Origin: Pseudonocardia sp. N23
GTDB lineage: Bacteria > Actinomycetota > Actinomycetes > Mycobacteriales > Pseudonocardiaceae
Direction: 5' to 3'
Assembly (NCBI RefSeq): GCF_002583555.1
Contig: NZ_BEGX01000114.1
Coordinates: forward strand, 396,997 to 460,996
Length of the DNA stretch: 64,000 bases
Position 1 is the stretch's first letter, and each line of letters opens with the position of its first letter. The notes beneath the pieces are model-generated. The model was given only the letters and a program-made list of their open reading frames with translations. It was not told where the DNA came from and did no database searches. Below are positions 47,959 to 58,265 of the stretch, in pieces. Both the position numbers and the translations under genes were made by a program.

Positions 47959-49122
47959 ATGGGGCACGGTCGGGTCGCCAGCGGGCGTCGGGGCGGCGGG
48001 CTGTGGGTGATGCTCGTCGCACTGCTCGTCCTCGTCGCCGGCTGCGCCGACTTCCCCGACGACGGGCAGCGGGCCTGGACCGACCAGGTCGAGAACTCCG
48101 GGGAGCTCGGCGGCCCGCCCTCGGTCCAGCAGCCGCCCCCGCCCGGCAGCCCGGGCGGCGGCCGGAGCCAGCCGCCGCAGAGCTCCGCGCCGCAGCAGCC
48201 CGCGGGCTGCGTCGACCCGGATCCACAGGTCGTCGCCACCTGCCTCGGGCCGGTCTCCGCCATCGCCGTCCTGCCCGACGCCACCTCCGCCCTCGTCGCC
48301 GAGCGCGCCACCGGCCGTGTCCTGCGTGTGCAGCGGGGCACCGCGCCGCAGGTCGTCGCCACCGTCTCCGTCGACGCCGCCGCGGGCGGCCTCGCCGGGC
48401 TCGTGCTCTCCCCCAGCTACGCCGAGGACGAGCTCGTCTACGCCCTGGCCGCCACCGGCACCGACCTGCGCGTCGTGCGCATCTCCGCGGGCGAGCCGCC
48501 CAAACCCGTGCTCACCGGGATCCCCCGTGGCCCCGGAGGCGCGCTCGGGGTCGACCCGGCGACTGGCGCGCTGCTCGTCGCCACCGGCGGTCCGAGCACC
48601 GATCCTTCCTCGCTGGCCGGGAAGGTCCTGCGCATCGACACCCTCGGCAGGCCCGTGGCCGGCAACCCCGGCGGCACCGCCGTCTACGCCTCGGGACTCA
48701 ACAGCCCGCAGGGCATGTGCACCGGCGCCGACGGCACCACCTGGGTCACCGACCGCGCCCCGGGCCGCGACGTCCTGCACCGGGTCACCCCCGGCACCCT
48801 GCCCGCGCCGGCGTGGACGTGGCCCGACCGGCCCGGCGTCGCCGGCTGCACCGCCACCGCCGGGGTGCTGGCCATCGCGCTGACCGGCACGAAGTCGCTG
48901 TTCGCACTGCGTCCCGGGGAGAACGGCACCTTCACGGGCGACCCGCAGACCCTGCTGCCCGACGCCTACGGCCGCCTCTTCGCCACCGCACCGGGCCCCG
49001 ACGGCCTGTTGTGGCTGGGGACGGTCAACAAGGACGGCGGCGCGGGCGCGGCGCCGAAGCCCAACGACGACCGCGTCGTCCGCATCCAGCCACCGACGGG
49101 CGGCGGCGCGAGTCGGGCGTGA
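47959..49122 (+). CDS. Lipoprotein with glucose/sorbosone dehydrogenase-like propeller (LppZ-like)
   Basis: 387 residues. A signal peptide with the lipobox VLVAGC ends at Cys29, so the mature protein is lipid-anchored outside the membrane. A Pro/Gln/Ser-rich linker (about 40-80) leads to a beta-propeller of the PQQ sugar dehydrogenase type: GLAGLVLSPSYAEDELVYAL, GIPRGPGGALGVDP, GKVLRIDTLGRPVAGNPGG, VYASGLNSPQGMCTGADGT. M. tuberculosis LppZ (Rv3006) has the same type and position. PQQ binding is not proven. Confidence 0.88.
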   Translation: MGHGRVASGRRGGGLWVMLVALLVLVAGCADFPDDGQRAWTDQVENSGELGGPPSVQQPPPPGSPGGGRSQPPQSSAPQQPAGCVDPDPQVVATCLGPVSAIAVLPDATSALVAERATGRVLRVQRGTAPQVVATVSVDAAAGGLAGLVLSPSYAEDELVYALAATGTDLRVVRISAGEPPKPVLTGIPRGPGGALGVDPATGALLVATGGPSTDPSSLAGKVLRIDTLGRPVAGNPGGTAVYASGLNSPQGMCTGADGTTWVTDRAPGRDVLHRVTPGTLPAPAWTWPDRPGVAGCTATAGVLAIALTGTKSLFALRPGENGTFTGDPQTLLPDAYGRLFATAPGPDGLLWLGTVNKDGGAGAAPKPNDDRVVRIQPPTGGGASRA

Positions 49123-49155
49123 TCGCCCGTTCGGAACGGGTGGGAAGCTGCGAAC

Positions 49156-49983
49156 GTGACCCTTCCGCTCGTCGCCAACATCTCCCTGCTGTTCGCCGAG
49201 GTCCCCTATGAGCAGCGGTTCGCACGCGCCGCGGCGGCAGGGTTCGACGCTGTCGAGACCTGGTGGCCGTGGCCCACTGCCACACCCCCGCCCGGGGGCG
49301 AGGACTTCCTGGTCGACGCGCTGGAGTCGGCAGGGCTGCGCCTCGCCGGGCTCAACCTCTTCGGCGGCGACCTGGGCGCAGGGGTCCGCGGCATCGCGTC
49401 CGACCCAGGCCGGCGTGAGGAGTTCGACGCCAACCTCGACGCCGTCGTCGCCATCGCCCGGCGCACCGGCTGCCCGGTGTTCAACACCCTCTACGGCCAG
49501 CGCCGCCCCGACCTCCCCGAGGCCGGGCAGGATGCGACGGCCGTCGCCAACCTGGCGCTCGCCGCACGCCGGCTCGGCGAGGTCGGGGGCACCGCGCTCG
49601 TCGAGGCGCTCGGTCGTGGGCTCAACGGCGCCTACCCGGTCGAGACGGCGGCCGACGCGGCGCGGGTCGTCGAGACCGTCCGCGACGCGGGTGGGGAGGC
49701 GGTCGGGTTCCTGTTCGACACCTTCCATCTGACGACGAGCGGCGACGACCTCCTCGCCGCGGTCGATGCGCACGTCGAGCTGATCTCACACGTCCAGATC
49801 GCTGACGCGCCGGGCCGCGGTGAGCCGGGGACGGGGACCGTCGACGTCCCGGCGGTCGTGGACCGCCTGTGGGACAAGGGATACCGCGGTGCCGTGGCCG
49901 CGGAGTACACGCCGACCGTGCCGACCGAGGAGTCGCTGGGCTGGCTCGACGGCGTGGCGCACCTGCAGCCGCTGCACCCCTGA
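49156..49983 (+). CDS. hyi: Hydroxypyruvate isomerase-like TIM barrel
   Basis: 275 residues of the sugar-phosphate isomerase/epimerase superfamily. It has VANISLLFAEVPYEQRFARA (about 6-25), FDAVETWWPWP, a metal-site glutamate in GGTALVEALGRGLNGAYPVE, DTFHLTTSGDDL and HVQIADAPGRGEPGTGTVD near the end, which are typical of Hyi. It interconverts hydroxypyruvate and tartronate semialdehyde in the well-studied members. The start is GTG. It is followed in the same reading frame, beyond its stop, by an SDR remnant. Confidence 0.87.
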   Translation: MTLPLVANISLLFAEVPYEQRFARAAAAGFDAVETWWPWPTATPPPGGEDFLVDALESAGLRLAGLNLFGGDLGAGVRGIASDPGRREEFDANLDAVVAIARRTGCPVFNTLYGQRRPDLPEAGQDATAVANLALAARRLGEVGGTALVEALGRGLNGAYPVETAADAARVVETVRDAGGEAVGFLFDTFHLTTSGDDLLAAVDAHVELISHVQIADAPGRGEPGTGTVDVPAVVDRLWDKGYRGAVAAEYTPTVPTEESLGWLDGVAHLQPLHP

Positions 49984-50175
49984 CCCGAACGCACGGCCCC
50001 GGACGAACGGCACCGGTTCATGCTCGAGCACCGCCCGCAGTCGCTGCTGCGGCGGCTCATCGAGCCCGAGGAGATCGCGAACATGGTCGTCCCCCTCAGC
50101 TCGGACCTGGCCTCGGCGACGACGGGTGGGGCGGTCCGCGTCGACGGCGGCTACGTCGACGCGATCCTGCCCTGA
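49984..50175 (+). pseudogene. C-terminal remnant of a short-chain dehydrogenase
   Basis: Directly after the hyi stop, and in its frame, the sequence reads RFMLEHRPQSLLRRLIEPEE then IANMVVPLSSDLASATTGGA and VRVDGGYVDAILP-stop. This is the normal end of a classical SDR (usual form: PEEIA, YLASDLAS, TGAALRVDGG). The remaining 200 residues, with the Rossmann fold and the YxxxK site, are missing. No start or ribosome-binding site is evident. Probably a deletion joined the end of an SDR gene to hyi. Confidence 0.75.
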
Positions 50176-50212
50176 CCGCGACCGGCGACGGGGCGGTCCT
50201 CCCGACAGCAGG

Positions 50213-50253
50213 AACGGCACTGTCCCGCACCCGGGTTGCGGGACAGTGCCGTT
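50213..50253. repeat. Family C palindrome, copy 2 / terminator of gatB
   Basis: A perfect 17-bp stem, AACGGCACTGTCCCGCA, with a CCCGGGT loop. It lies 12 bp beyond the gatB stop and 37 bp beyond the SDR remnant, between convergent ends. The stem resembles that at 55780-55816. Confidence 0.75.
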
Positions 50254-50265
50254 GCTGCAGAAGGG

Positions 50266-51768
50266 TCAGGCTCCGCAGCGCTCGATGATCAGCTCGCGGA
50301 CCCGCTTGGCGTCGGCCTGGCCCTTGGTGGCCTTCATGACCGCACCGACGATCGCGCCGGCCGCCGCGACCTTGCCGCCGCGGATCTTCTCCGCGACGTC
50401 GGGCTGCGCGGCCAGGGCCTCGTCGACGGCGGCGATGAGCGCGCCGTCGTCGGAGACGACCGCCAGCCCACGCTTCGCGACGACCTCGTCGGGCTCGCCC
50501 TCGCCCTCCAGCACGCCGTCGACGACCTGGCGGGCGAGCTTGTTGTTCAGCTCCCCCGACGTCACCAGCTCGATGACCCGGGCCAGCTGGGCCGGGGTGA
50601 TCGGCAGCGCGTCGAGCACGACCCCGCGGGTGTTGGCCTGCTGCGACAGGTACGACACCCACCACGAGCGGGCGTCGCCCGAGGGGGCCCCGGCGTCGAC
50701 GGTCGCGGCGACCAGGTCGAGCGCCTCGGCGTTGACCAGGTCGCGCAGCTCGGCGTCGGAGAGCCCCCACTCCCGCTGGATGCGGGCGCGCCGCTCCCAG
50801 GGCAGCTCGGGCAGGGTGCCGCGCAGCTCCTCGACCCACTCCGCCGACGGCGCGATCGGGACCAGGTCGGGCTCCGGGAAGTACCTGTAGTCCTCCGAGG
50901 TCTCCTTGATCCGGCCCGACCGGGTGGATGCGGTGTCCTCCTGGAAGTGCCGGGTCTCCTGGACGACCTTGTCGCCCGCGTCGAGCACGCCCGCGTGGCG
51001 CGACATCTCGTAGCGGACGGCCCGCTCGACCGAACGCAGCGAGTTGACGTTCTTGGTCTCGCTACGGGTACCCAGGATCCCGCTCCCGCGCGGGGACAGC
51101 GACAGGTTCACGTCGCAGCGCATCGAGCCCTGGTCCATGCGGACGTCGGAGACGCCGAGCGAACGGATCAGGTCGCGCAGCGCGGTGACGTAGGCGCGGG
51201 CCACCTCCGGGGCGCGGGCACCGGTGTCGGGGATCATCTTCGTGACGATCTCGATCAGCGGGACGCCCGCGCGGTTGTAGTCGAGCAGCGAGTACTCGGC
51301 GCCGTGGATGCGACCGGTGGCGCCACCGACGTGCAGCGACTTCCCCGTGTCCTCCTCCATGTGCGCGCGCTCGATCTCGACGCGCACCACGGTGCCGTCC
51401 TCCAGCGTCACGTCGAGGTGCCCGTTCACGGCGATGGGCTCGTCGTACTGCGACGTCTGGAAGTTCTTCGGCATGTCCGGGTAGAAGTAGTTCTTCCGCG
51501 CGAACCGGCCCCACGGCGCGATGTCGCAGTTCAGCGCCAGCCCGATGCGGATGGCCGACTCGACCGCGGTGCGGTTGACCACCGGCAGCGAACCGGGCAG
51601 GCCCAGGCACGTCGGGCAGACCTGCGTGTTGGGCTCGGCGCCGAACTCGGTGGGGCAACCGCAGAACATCTTGGTGTTCGTCGACAGCTCGACGTGGACC
51701 TCGAGACCCAGCATCGGGTCGTAGCGGTCGACGACGTCGTCGAAGTCGACCAGCGTCGGGGCGCTCAT
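50266..51768 (-). CDS. gatB: Asp-tRNA(Asn)/Glu-tRNA(Gln) amidotransferase subunit B
   Basis: 500 residues. The GatB cradle domain has [20 protein letters not shown] and two CxxC-type zinc pairs ([19 protein letters not shown]), then [20 protein letters not shown] and [14 protein letters not shown]. The C-terminal helical/tail (YqeY-like) domain ends in [17 protein letters not shown]. It phosphorylates and amidates Glu-tRNA(Gln) with ammonia from GatA. It overlaps gatA by ATGA. The M. tuberculosis gene pfkA, normally between gatB and gatA, is absent here. Confidence 0.96.
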   Translation of the reverse strand: MSAPTLVDFDDVVDRYDPMLGLEVHVELSTNTKMFCGCPTEFGAEPNTQVCPTCLGLPGSLPVVNRTAVESAIRIGLALNCDIAPWGRFARKNYFYPDMPKNFQTSQYDEPIAVNGHLDVTLEDGTVVRVEIERAHMEEDTGKSLHVGGATGRIHGAEYSLLDYNRAGVPLIEIVTKMIPDTGARAPEVARAYVTALRDLIRSLGVSDVRMDQGSMRCDVNLSLSPRGSGILGTRSETKNVNSLRSVERAVRYEMSRHAGVLDAGDKVVQETRHFQEDTASTRSGRIKETSEDYRYFPEPDLVPIAPSAEWVEELRGTLPELPWERRARIQREWGLSDAELRDLVNAEALDLVAATVDAGAPSGDARSWWVSYLSQQANTRGVVLDALPITPAQLARVIELVTSGELNNKLARQVVDGVLEGEGEPDEVVAKRGLAVVSDDGALIAAVDEALAAQPDVAEKIRGGKVAAAGAIVGAVMKATKGQADAKRVRELIIERCGA

Positions 51769-53279
51769 GCCCGCACCTCCAGCTCGGGAGCCCGGGTGGC
51801 GAATGCGGACCCGTCGGCGGCGTCGCGGGCCGCCTCGTATGCCGCGCCCACCCGGTACATGACGGCCTCGCCCAGTGCGGGGGCCATGATCTGCAGTCCC
51901 GTGGGCAGCCCGTCCTCGGCGGCGACGCCACTCGGCACCGACATCGCGGCCGTCCCGGCGAGGTTGGTCGGGATCGTGGCGAGGTCGTTGAGGTACATGG
52001 CCAGCGGGTCGTCGACCTTGTCCCCGATGGGGAACGCCGTCGTCGGCGCGGTGGGGCTGACCAGCACGTCGGCCTGCTCGAAGGCAGCGGCGAAGTCGCG
52101 GCTGATCAGCGTCCGCACCTTCTGGGCCTGGCCGTAGTAGGCGTCGTAGTAGCCCGACGACAGCGCGTACGTGCCGAGGATGATGCGGCGCTTGACCTCG
52201 GGGCCGAAGCCGGCCTCGCGGGTCGCGGCCATGACCTCCTCCGCGCTGGCGCCCTTGTCGACGCGCAGCCCGTACCGCATGGCGTCGAACCGCGCGAGGT
52301 TCGACGACACCTCGCTCGGCAGGATCAGGTAGTACGCGGCGAGCCCGTACTGGAAGTGCGGGGCGCTGACCTCGACGACCTCCGCGCCCAGCTTCTCCAG
52401 CTCGCGCAGCGCGGCGTCGAAGTTCTCCTGGACGCCGGCCTGGTAGCCCTCGCCGGTCAGCTCGCGGACGACACCGACGCGCAGGCCCCGCAGGTCGCCC
52501 TCGGCACCGCGGCGGGCGGCCTCGACGACGGCCGGCACGGGTGCGTCGATCGACGTCGAGTCCAGCGGGTCGTGCCCGCCGATGATCTCGTGCAGCAGCG
52601 CCGCGTCGAGAACCGTGCGGGCGCAGGGGCCGGCCTGGTCGAGCGACGACGCGCACGCCACCAGCCCGTACCGCGACACCCCGCCGTAGGTGGGCTTCAC
52701 CCCGACCGTGCCGGTCATCGACGCCGGCTGGCGGATCGAGCCGCCGGTGTCGGTGCCGATCGCCAGCGGCGCCTCGAACGCCGCCAGCGCCGCCGCCGAG
52801 CCGCCGCCCGAACCACCCGGGATCCGGTCGAGCGCCCATGGGTTGTGCGTCGGCCCGTAGGCCGAGTACTCCGTCGACGAGCCCATCGCGAACTCGTCCA
52901 TGTTCGTCTTGCCCAGGATCGTGATGCCCGCGGCGCGCAGCCGCGACGTCACCGTCGCGTCGTACGGCGGCCGCCAGCCCTCGAGGATCCGGGAGCCGAC
53001 GGTGGTCGGCATGTCCGTCGTCGTCAGGACGTCCTTGAGCGCCAGCGGGACGCCGGCCAGCGGCGATGCCGGGGCCGTGCCGGCGGCGAGCGACTCGTCG
53101 ACCAGCGTGGCCGACTCCAGCGCCGCCTGGGCCCCGACGTGCAGGAACGCGTGCACGTCGCCGTCGACGGCCTCGATCCGGTCCAGGTGCGCTTGCGCGG
53201 CCTCGACGGCCGACACCTCGCGCGAGTGGATCCTGGTGGCCAGCTCCGCGGCGGAGAGGCGCGTCAGATCGTCGTTCAC
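51765..53279 (-). CDS. gatA: Asp-tRNA(Asn)/Glu-tRNA(Gln) amidotransferase subunit A
   Basis: 504 residues of the amidase-signature family. The triad Lys lies in [20 protein letters not shown], and the cis-Ser and nucleophile Ser in [14 protein letters not shown] and [19 protein letters not shown]. It hydrolyses glutamine to supply ammonia for GatB. It overlaps both gatC and gatB by 4 bp, so the three subunits are translated as a coupled unit. Confidence 0.96.
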   Translation of the reverse strand: MNDDLTRLSAAELATRIHSREVSAVEAAQAHLDRIEAVDGDVHAFLHVGAQAALESATLVDESLAAGTAPASPLAGVPLALKDVLTTTDMPTTVGSRILEGWRPPYDATVTSRLRAAGITILGKTNMDEFAMGSSTEYSAYGPTHNPWALDRIPGGSGGGSAAALAAFEAPLAIGTDTGGSIRQPASMTGTVGVKPTYGGVSRYGLVACASSLDQAGPCARTVLDAALLHEIIGGHDPLDSTSIDAPVPAVVEAARRGAEGDLRGLRVGVVRELTGEGYQAGVQENFDAALRELEKLGAEVVEVSAPHFQYGLAAYYLILPSEVSSNLARFDAMRYGLRVDKGASAEEVMAATREAGFGPEVKRRIILGTYALSSGYYDAYYGQAQKVRTLISRDFAAAFEQADVLVSPTAPTTAFPIGDKVDDPLAMYLNDLATIPTNLAGTAAMSVPSGVAAEDGLPTGLQIMAPALGEAVMYRVGAAYEAARDAADGSAFATRAPELEVRA

Positions 53280-53599
53280 TGCTCCTCCCCGAGGATCTGC
53301 GGGACGCGGAAACGGCCGCCCTCCGCCGCCGGAGCCCCGGACAGCGCCTGCTCCTGCGTGAGGCTCGGGCGGCGCTCGTCGGGCCGGAACACGTTCTCCA
53401 GCGGGACGGAGTGCGACGTCGGCGGGATGTCGTCGGCCGCGACCTCGCCCACCCGGGCGACCGCGCCGAGGATCACGTCGAGCTGGCCGGCGAACACGCC
53501 CAGCTCGTCGTCGGTCACGGCGAGGCGGGCCAGCCGCGCGAGGTGCGCTACCTCGTCACGGGTGATGGCCCCGCCGGACGACGGGGAATCGGGAGACAT
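53276..53599 (-). CDS. gatC: Asp-tRNA(Asn)/Glu-tRNA(Gln) amidotransferase subunit C
   Basis: 107 residues. [20 protein letters not shown] is the GatC N-terminus, which wraps between GatA and Gat[21 protein letters not shown] and the end FRVPQILGE are family features. The ATG follows GGAGGG by a few bases. It is the first gene of gatCAB and is divergent from the ACT-domain gene, as in M. tuberculosis. Confidence 0.95.
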   Translation of the reverse strand: MSPDSPSSGGAITRDEVAHLARLARLAVTDDELGVFAGQLDVILGAVARVGEVAADDIPPTSHSVPLENVFRPDERRPSLTQEQALSGAPAAEGGRFRVPQILGEEQ

Positions 53600-53946
53600 G
53601 TCCCTCCAGGGTGCAACGACGGATCGGTGCCCACGCGGGCTGCGAACGCTCGCGGCAGCCGGAGCCACCCGGCGCGCGGCGTCACGACCGGGCCTGATGC
53701 CGAGTCTAGGACCCCCCGTCGACCGGGTTCCCGCGCACCCGCGACCACCGGATCGGCACGCCCCGCGACCGCAGCGGCACGTTACGTCACACGCGTCACG
53801 CCACGGTGGGTGCTGTGGGACCCGGCCGCGCCTGGCAGGATCGCCGATGTGCCGCGTCGGCCGCCAACGGGGCACACCCCTGGGGCGCGCGCGGCGCCCC
53901 GCCCGGCCATCGGGGTCGCGTGGGCCAGGTGAGGAGGCATGACCGG

Positions 53947-54606
53947 GTGACGTTCTTGCTCCGCGTGGTGCTGCCGGATCGACCGGGCAGTCTCGGAGCG
54001 GTCGCATCCGCCCTCGGCGAGGCCGGTGCGGACATCCTGGGTGTCGACGTCGTCGAACGCGTCGACGGGATCGCCGTCGACGACCTCACCGTCGAGCTCC
54101 CCTCCGGCCGCCCGCCGGACGTGCTCATCACCGCGGCCGAGTCGGTCCGCGACGTGCAGGTGGAGTCCGTGCGGCCCTACTCCGGGCGTCTCGACACCCA
54201 CCGCGAGCTGGAGCTCGTCGACCGCATCGCCGGCGAACCCGCTCACGGCCTGCAGCTGCTCGCCGAGGAGGTGCCGCGGCTGTTCCGCGCCGGCTGGGCG
54301 CTGGTCGCCGTCCGCGAGGGGACGCGGTCGTGGCGGCTCGCCGAGTCGTCGGCCGCACCCGAGACCCGCGCGGGCGACCTGCCGTGGCTGCCGCTGGCCA
54401 AGGCCATCGTCATCGACCCCGAGAAGCACTGGGTCCCCGACCCGTGGCGGGCGCTCGACACCGAGCTCGCCGCCGCGCCGCTCGGTGCGGCGTCGGTGCT
54501 GCAGGTGCTCGTCGTCGGCCGGCCCGGTGGCCCCGCGTTCCGGGCGTCGGAGCTGGCCCGGCTGAGCCACCTCGCCGGGATCGTCACCTCGGTGCTGGGC
54601 GGCTAG
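53947..54606 (+). CDS. ACT domain protein
   Basis: 219 residues. A single ACT domain is visible at the N-terminus ([40 protein letters not shown]). The rest ([40 protein letters not shown]) looks like a small sensor domain of unknown type. Rv3013 holds this place in M. tuberculosis and is described only as an ACT protein. The start is GTG at 53947. A GAGGAGG lies about 10 bases upstream. It is followed without spacing by the PucR-type regulator. Confidence 0.8.
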   Translation: MTFLLRVVLPDRPGSLGAVASALGEAGADILGVDVVERVDGIAVDDLTVELPSGRPPDVLITAAESVRDVQVESVRPYSGRLDTHRELELVDRIAGEPAHGLQLLAEEVPRLFRAGWALVAVREGTRSWRLAESSAAPETRAGDLPWLPLAKAIVIDPEKHWVPDPWRALDTELAAAPLGAASVLQVLVVGRPGGPAFRASELARLSHLAGIVTSVLGG

Positions 54607-55758
54607 ATGGACCGGCCCTGGGCGCACGTGCCCGGATGGGTCGGTCCGGCACTGGCCCCCGACCTGCTCGCCGCGGCCGACTCGATCATCGCCGCCGTCC
54701 GCGCCCAGGTCCCCGAGTACGCCCGCCCGCTCGAGGGCCGCTTCGGCGAGCGCATCACCCGTGGCGTCACCGTCGCCCTGCGACAGTTCGTCGCCCTCCT
54801 CGGCTCCGAGGCCGACCTGCCCGACACCCGCGTCTACCACGACCTGGGCCTCGTCGAGCACCGCGAGGGCCGCACCCTCGCGGCGCTGCAGGCCGCGTAC
54901 CAGGTCGGCAGCCGGAGCGTCTGGCAGGCCATCACCCGGGGCGAGACCGCCCGCCGCCTCGAACCCGACGACGTCTTCGCCCTCGCCGAGGCGCTGTTCG
55001 GGTTCATCGAGCAGCTCTCCGCCGCCTCGGTGGTCGGGTGGGCACATGCCGAGGCCACGGTCGCCGGGTCCTTGCGGGCGCGCCGCCAGGAGCTCGTCGA
55101 GCTGCTGCTGCGCACCCCGCCCCCCACGACCGCCGAGCTCGACCGCGCCGCCGCCGCGGCCGGCTGGACGCTGCCCACCTCGATCGTCCCCGTGGTCGTC
55201 GACGACGCCGTCGAGATCGCTGGCCGGCTGCCCGGTGCCGTCGGAGCCCGGATCGAGCCGCTCGGCGTCGTGCTCCACGGCGACCGCGACGACCTCGCCG
55301 ACGTCGTGCGCCGCGCCGTCCGTGGACGCCGCGCCGTCCTCGGGCCGGCCGTCGCACCCGGTGACGTCGCCCGCTCCGTCGCCCGTGCCCGCGCCGCCTG
55401 GCCGCTGCACGTCGCGGGCACCCTGGGTGACCGGCCCGTGGTGCGCGCCGACGACCATCTCGTCACCCTGCTGCTCGCCGCCGACGCCGGGCTCACCACC
55501 GACCTGTGCGACCGCGCCCTCGCGCCCCTGCGTGCCCTGCCCGCGGGCGCCGGCTCACGCGCCGAGGAGACGCTGCGGGCGTGGCTCGACGCGCACGGCG
55601 ACGTCACCGCCACCGCGGCGTCCCTGCACGTGCACCCGCAGACCGTCCGCTACCGCCTCGCCGGGCTGCGCGACGTGTTCGGTGACGCCCTCGACGACCC
55701 GATCCGCCGCCTGGAGCTCACCCTCGCCCTGCGCGCCTGCGAGGGCGGCGGCCGCTGA
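54607..55758 (+). CDS. PucR/CdaR-type transcriptional regulator
   Basis: 383 residues. The N-terminal helical RsbRD-like sensor (LEGRFGERITRGVTVALRQF) and a GGDEF-like middle lead to the C-terminal PucR helix-turn-helix: WLDAHGDVTATAASLHVHPQ and TVRYRLAGLRDVFGDALDDP (about 327-366). Its ATG abuts the TAG of the ACT gene (TAGATG), so the two may be coupled. It converges on the fatty acid desaturase gene. Such regulators often accompany desaturase/reductase pairs in actinobacteria, which makes that pair a candidate target. Confidence 0.85.
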   Translation: MDRPWAHVPGWVGPALAPDLLAAADSIIAAVRAQVPEYARPLEGRFGERITRGVTVALRQFVALLGSEADLPDTRVYHDLGLVEHREGRTLAALQAAYQVGSRSVWQAITRGETARRLEPDDVFALAEALFGFIEQLSAASVVGWAHAEATVAGSLRARRQELVELLLRTPPPTTAELDRAAAAAGWTLPTSIVPVVVDDAVEIAGRLPGAVGARIEPLGVVLHGDRDDLADVVRRAVRGRRAVLGPAVAPGDVARSVARARAAWPLHVAGTLGDRPVVRADDHLVTLLLAADAGLTTDLCDRALAPLRALPAGAGSRAEETLRAWLDAHGDVTATAASLHVHPQTVRYRLAGLRDVFGDALDDPIRRLELTLALRACEGGGR

Positions 55759-55779
55759 GCCCTGCCGGAGCCGACCGAC

Positions 55780-55816
55780 CGGCACAGTCGCGCAACTGGA
55801 CTGCGCCACTGTGCCG
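55780..55816. repeat. Family C palindrome, copy 3 / bidirectional terminator
   Basis: GGCACAGTCGCGCA and TGCGCCACTGTGCC form a 14-bp stem with one mismatch and a 7-nt loop, between convergent genes. The right arm is part of a tandem 18-bp repeat (GCCACTGTGCCGTTCGTG at 55805-55822 and 55823-55840), so two alternative right arms exist. Confidence 0.7.
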
Positions 55817-55854
55817 TTCGTGGCCACTGTGCCGTTCGTGGGTTTCTGGGGCGG

Positions 55855-57018
55855 TCAGGCCGCGCGGCGCGTCACCGGGGGCAGGCGCACGCCCGTGCGG
55901 GGACGCAGCTTGCGCACCGGTGCCGGGGAGCCGCCGTAGCGCTTGTGTCCACCCGGGAACGCCAGCCGCGCCAGCCGGCGCAGCACCGTGCCGTACTGCC
56001 GCGGCAGCGACCCCGCGCTGTAGGGCAGCCCGTAGCGCCGGCACACGTCCCGCACCAGCGGCGCGATCTCGTGGTAGCGGTTGCTCGGCACGTCGGGGAA
56101 CAGATGGTGCTCGATCTGGTGGCTCAGGTTGCCGGTCATGATGTGGAACAGCGGGCCGCCGGTGAGGTTCGCCGAACCCAGCAGCTGCCGGATGTACCAC
56201 TGCCCGCGGCTCTCGCCGTCCAGGCGCGCCTCGTCGAAGGTCTCGACGCCGTCCGGGAAGTGCCCGCAGAAGATCACCGCGTGCGACCACACGTTGCGCA
56301 CCAGCGCGGCGGTGGCGTTCGCGGTCAGCGTCGACACCGCGCCGCGGCCCGACAGCAGCGGGAACAGGATGTAGTCCTTGGCGAGCTGCTTACGGGCCTT
56401 GCGCCAGATCGTCTTCATCTCGGCCTTGGCCTCGTCCCAGGACTTCGTGCCCTCCTGGACGCGGTCGAACTCGATGTCGTAGATCGCGATGGCCCACTCG
56501 AAGAACGCCGACAGCCCGAGGTTGTAGATCGGCTGCAGCAGGTAGGCGGGGTGCCACGGCTGCTCCGGGGTGATCCGCATGATCGCGTACCCCAGGTCGC
56601 GGTCCTTGCCACGCACGTTCGTGAACGTGTGGTGCTCGTAGTTGTGCGAGCGCTTCCACATCTCCGACGGGGACGCGTGGTCCCACTCCCACGTCGTCGA
56701 GTGGATGTCGGGGTCACGCATCCAGTCCCACTGGCCGTGCAGGATGTTGTGGCCCAGCTCCATGTTCTCCAGGATCTTCGCGACGGACAGCGCCGCGGTC
56801 CCGGCCACCCACGCCGCGGGCACGCGCGAGAACAGCAGCAGCGTGCGGCCGCCGGCCTCCAGCCCGCGCTGCACACGCACAACGGTGCGGATGTAGTGGG
56901 CGTCGGCCTCGCCGAGCGTGTCGACGACGCCGGCCCGGATCGCGTCGAGCTCCTCGCCCAGGGCGTCGATCTGCTCGTCGGTCAGGTGGGCGTCGGCGAC
57001 GCCGTTCCTTGTGGGCAC
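55855..57018 (-). CDS. Membrane fatty acid/acyl-CoA desaturase (DesA3-like)
   Basis: 387 residues. The three histidine boxes of integral-membrane desaturases are complete: ELGHNILHGQWDWM (about 92-105), RSHNYEHHTFTNV (about 126-138) and GNLSHQIEHHLFPDVPSNRY near 305-324. They bind a di-iron centre that inserts a double bond. Hydrophobic stretches lie between the boxes. The start is GTG. It is 18 bp downstream of the ferredoxin reductase gene, its probable electron donor, as in DesA3/Rv3230c systems. Confidence 0.92.
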   Translation of the reverse strand: MPTRNGVADAHLTDEQIDALGEELDAIRAGVVDTLGEADAHYIRTVVRVQRGLEAGGRTLLLFSRVPAAWVAGTAALSVAKILENMELGHNILHGQWDWMRDPDIHSTTWEWDHASPSEMWKRSHNYEHHTFTNVRGKDRDLGYAIMRITPEQPWHPAYLLQPIYNLGLSAFFEWAIAIYDIEFDRVQEGTKSWDEAKAEMKTIWRKARKQLAKDYILFPLLSGRGAVSTLTANATAALVRNVWSHAVIFCGHFPDGVETFDEARLDGESRGQWYIRQLLGSANLTGGPLFHIMTGNLSHQIEHHLFPDVPSNRYHEIAPLVRDVCRRYGLPYSAGSLPRQYGTVLRRLARLAFPGGHKRYGGSPAPVRKLRPRTGVRLPPVTRRAA

Positions 57019-57036
57019 GGTTCTCCTACGGATGCT

Positions 57037-58101
57037 CTAGAGATCGATGGTGACGTCGCCGAGCGGAGCGGAGACGCAGGTGCGGACGGCCTCGCCCGCG
57101 GTGTCGTGCGTGTCGCCGGTGATCAGGTCACGCACGGCGCCGGAGCGCAGCGGACCGACACACGTGTGGCAGATGCCCATGCGGCAGCCCGCGGGCAGCA
57201 GCGCCCCCGCGGCCTCCCCGGCGGCCATCAGCGGCTGGCCCTCCGCGGCGTCGGCGCTGACCCCGCTGGCCGCGAACGTGACGCGGCCACCGGTGCCGGT
57301 GGCGTCGTCCCAGGTCGGCGGACGGAAACGTTCGACGTGCAACGCCGCCGGGTCACCCGCCCGCGCCCAGTGGTCAGTCAGGTCGTCGAGCATCTCGGTG
57401 GGCCCGCAGGCCCACGCCTCACGGGCGGCCCAGTCGGGCACCAGGTCGGTGAGCGAGTCGGGATCGAGACGGCCCGCCGTCGCCGTGTGCCGCTCGACGA
57501 GCCGCAGCCCGGTCCGCGCCGCGACGGCCCGCAGCTCCGGCCCGAACACGACGTCGGCGGCGGTACGGTCGCTGTGCACGTGGACGGCGCCCTCGAGCAC
57601 GGCCGGCTGGGTGGCCGCCAGCGTCCGGAGCATGCCCATGACCGGCGTGATGCCGCTGCCCGCGGTCACGAACAGCAGCTTCTCGGGGGTGGCGGCCGGC
57701 AGCGTGAAGTCGCCCGCCGGCTCGGAGATGCGTACGAGCGTCCCCGGCCGCGTGCCGTGCGCGAGCCGTGTCGACACCAGGCCGCCCGGCACCGCGGTGA
57801 CGGTGACGGCCAGCAGCGGGTCACCGGGGCGTGACGTGATCGAGTAGCTGCGCCACGTCCACACACCGTCGACCTGCACTCCCAGGCCTACGAACTGGCC
57901 GGGCCGGTGGGCCGGCAGGGGCGCGCCGGGGCGCAGCAGCAGCGTCGTCGCGTCCCCGGTCTCGTGGCGGACGTCGACGACCCGGGCCCCCGGCGCGCGC
58001 TTCGAGCGCAGCGGCCGCCAGACGGACACGAAGTCCTCCGGCAACAGCGGCGTCGTCAACGCGCGGGCCGCGGCCAGGACGCGACGTGCGAGGGGAGCCA
58101 T
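57037..58101 (-). CDS. Ferredoxin reductase with plant-type 2Fe-2S domain (desaturase electron donor)
   Basis: 354 residues. The FAD domain has the RSYSITSRPG flavin motif (about 87-96), and the NAD domain has LLFVTAGSGITPVMGMLRTL. The C-terminal ferredoxin domain carries CRMGICHTC and a later RTCVSAP, giving the C-x4-C-x2-C...C ligand set. It moves electrons from NAD(P)H to the desaturase. The start is the ATG after GAGGGGAGCC-type sequence on the minus strand. A frame extension upstream is not coding-like. Confidence 0.92.
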   Translation of the reverse strand: MAPLARRVLAAARALTTPLLPEDFVSVWRPLRSKRAPGARVVDVRHETGDATTLLLRPGAPLPAHRPGQFVGLGVQVDGVWTWRSYSITSRPGDPLLAVTVTAVPGGLVSTRLAHGTRPGTLVRISEPAGDFTLPAATPEKLLFVTAGSGITPVMGMLRTLAATQPAVLEGAVHVHSDRTAADVVFGPELRAVAARTGLRLVERHTATAGRLDPDSLTDLVPDWAAREAWACGPTEMLDDLTDHWARAGDPAALHVERFRPPTWDDATGTGGRVTFAASGVSADAAEGQPLMAAGEAAGALLPAGCRMGICHTCVGPLRSGAVRDLITGDTHDTAGEAVRTCVSAPLGDVTIDL

Positions 58102-58265
58102 GCCTTCGACGGTAGGGAGACCCCTCCTACGGGGTCCACGCCGTAGGCAACGGCGAGATAACGGAAACTGTTGCAGGAGCCACAAGCCACCACAACGCCG
58201 TGACCGGGGTCATCGCGTGCCACCCGACACAACGCTCTGACCTGCATGAACACCGTCCACACGGG

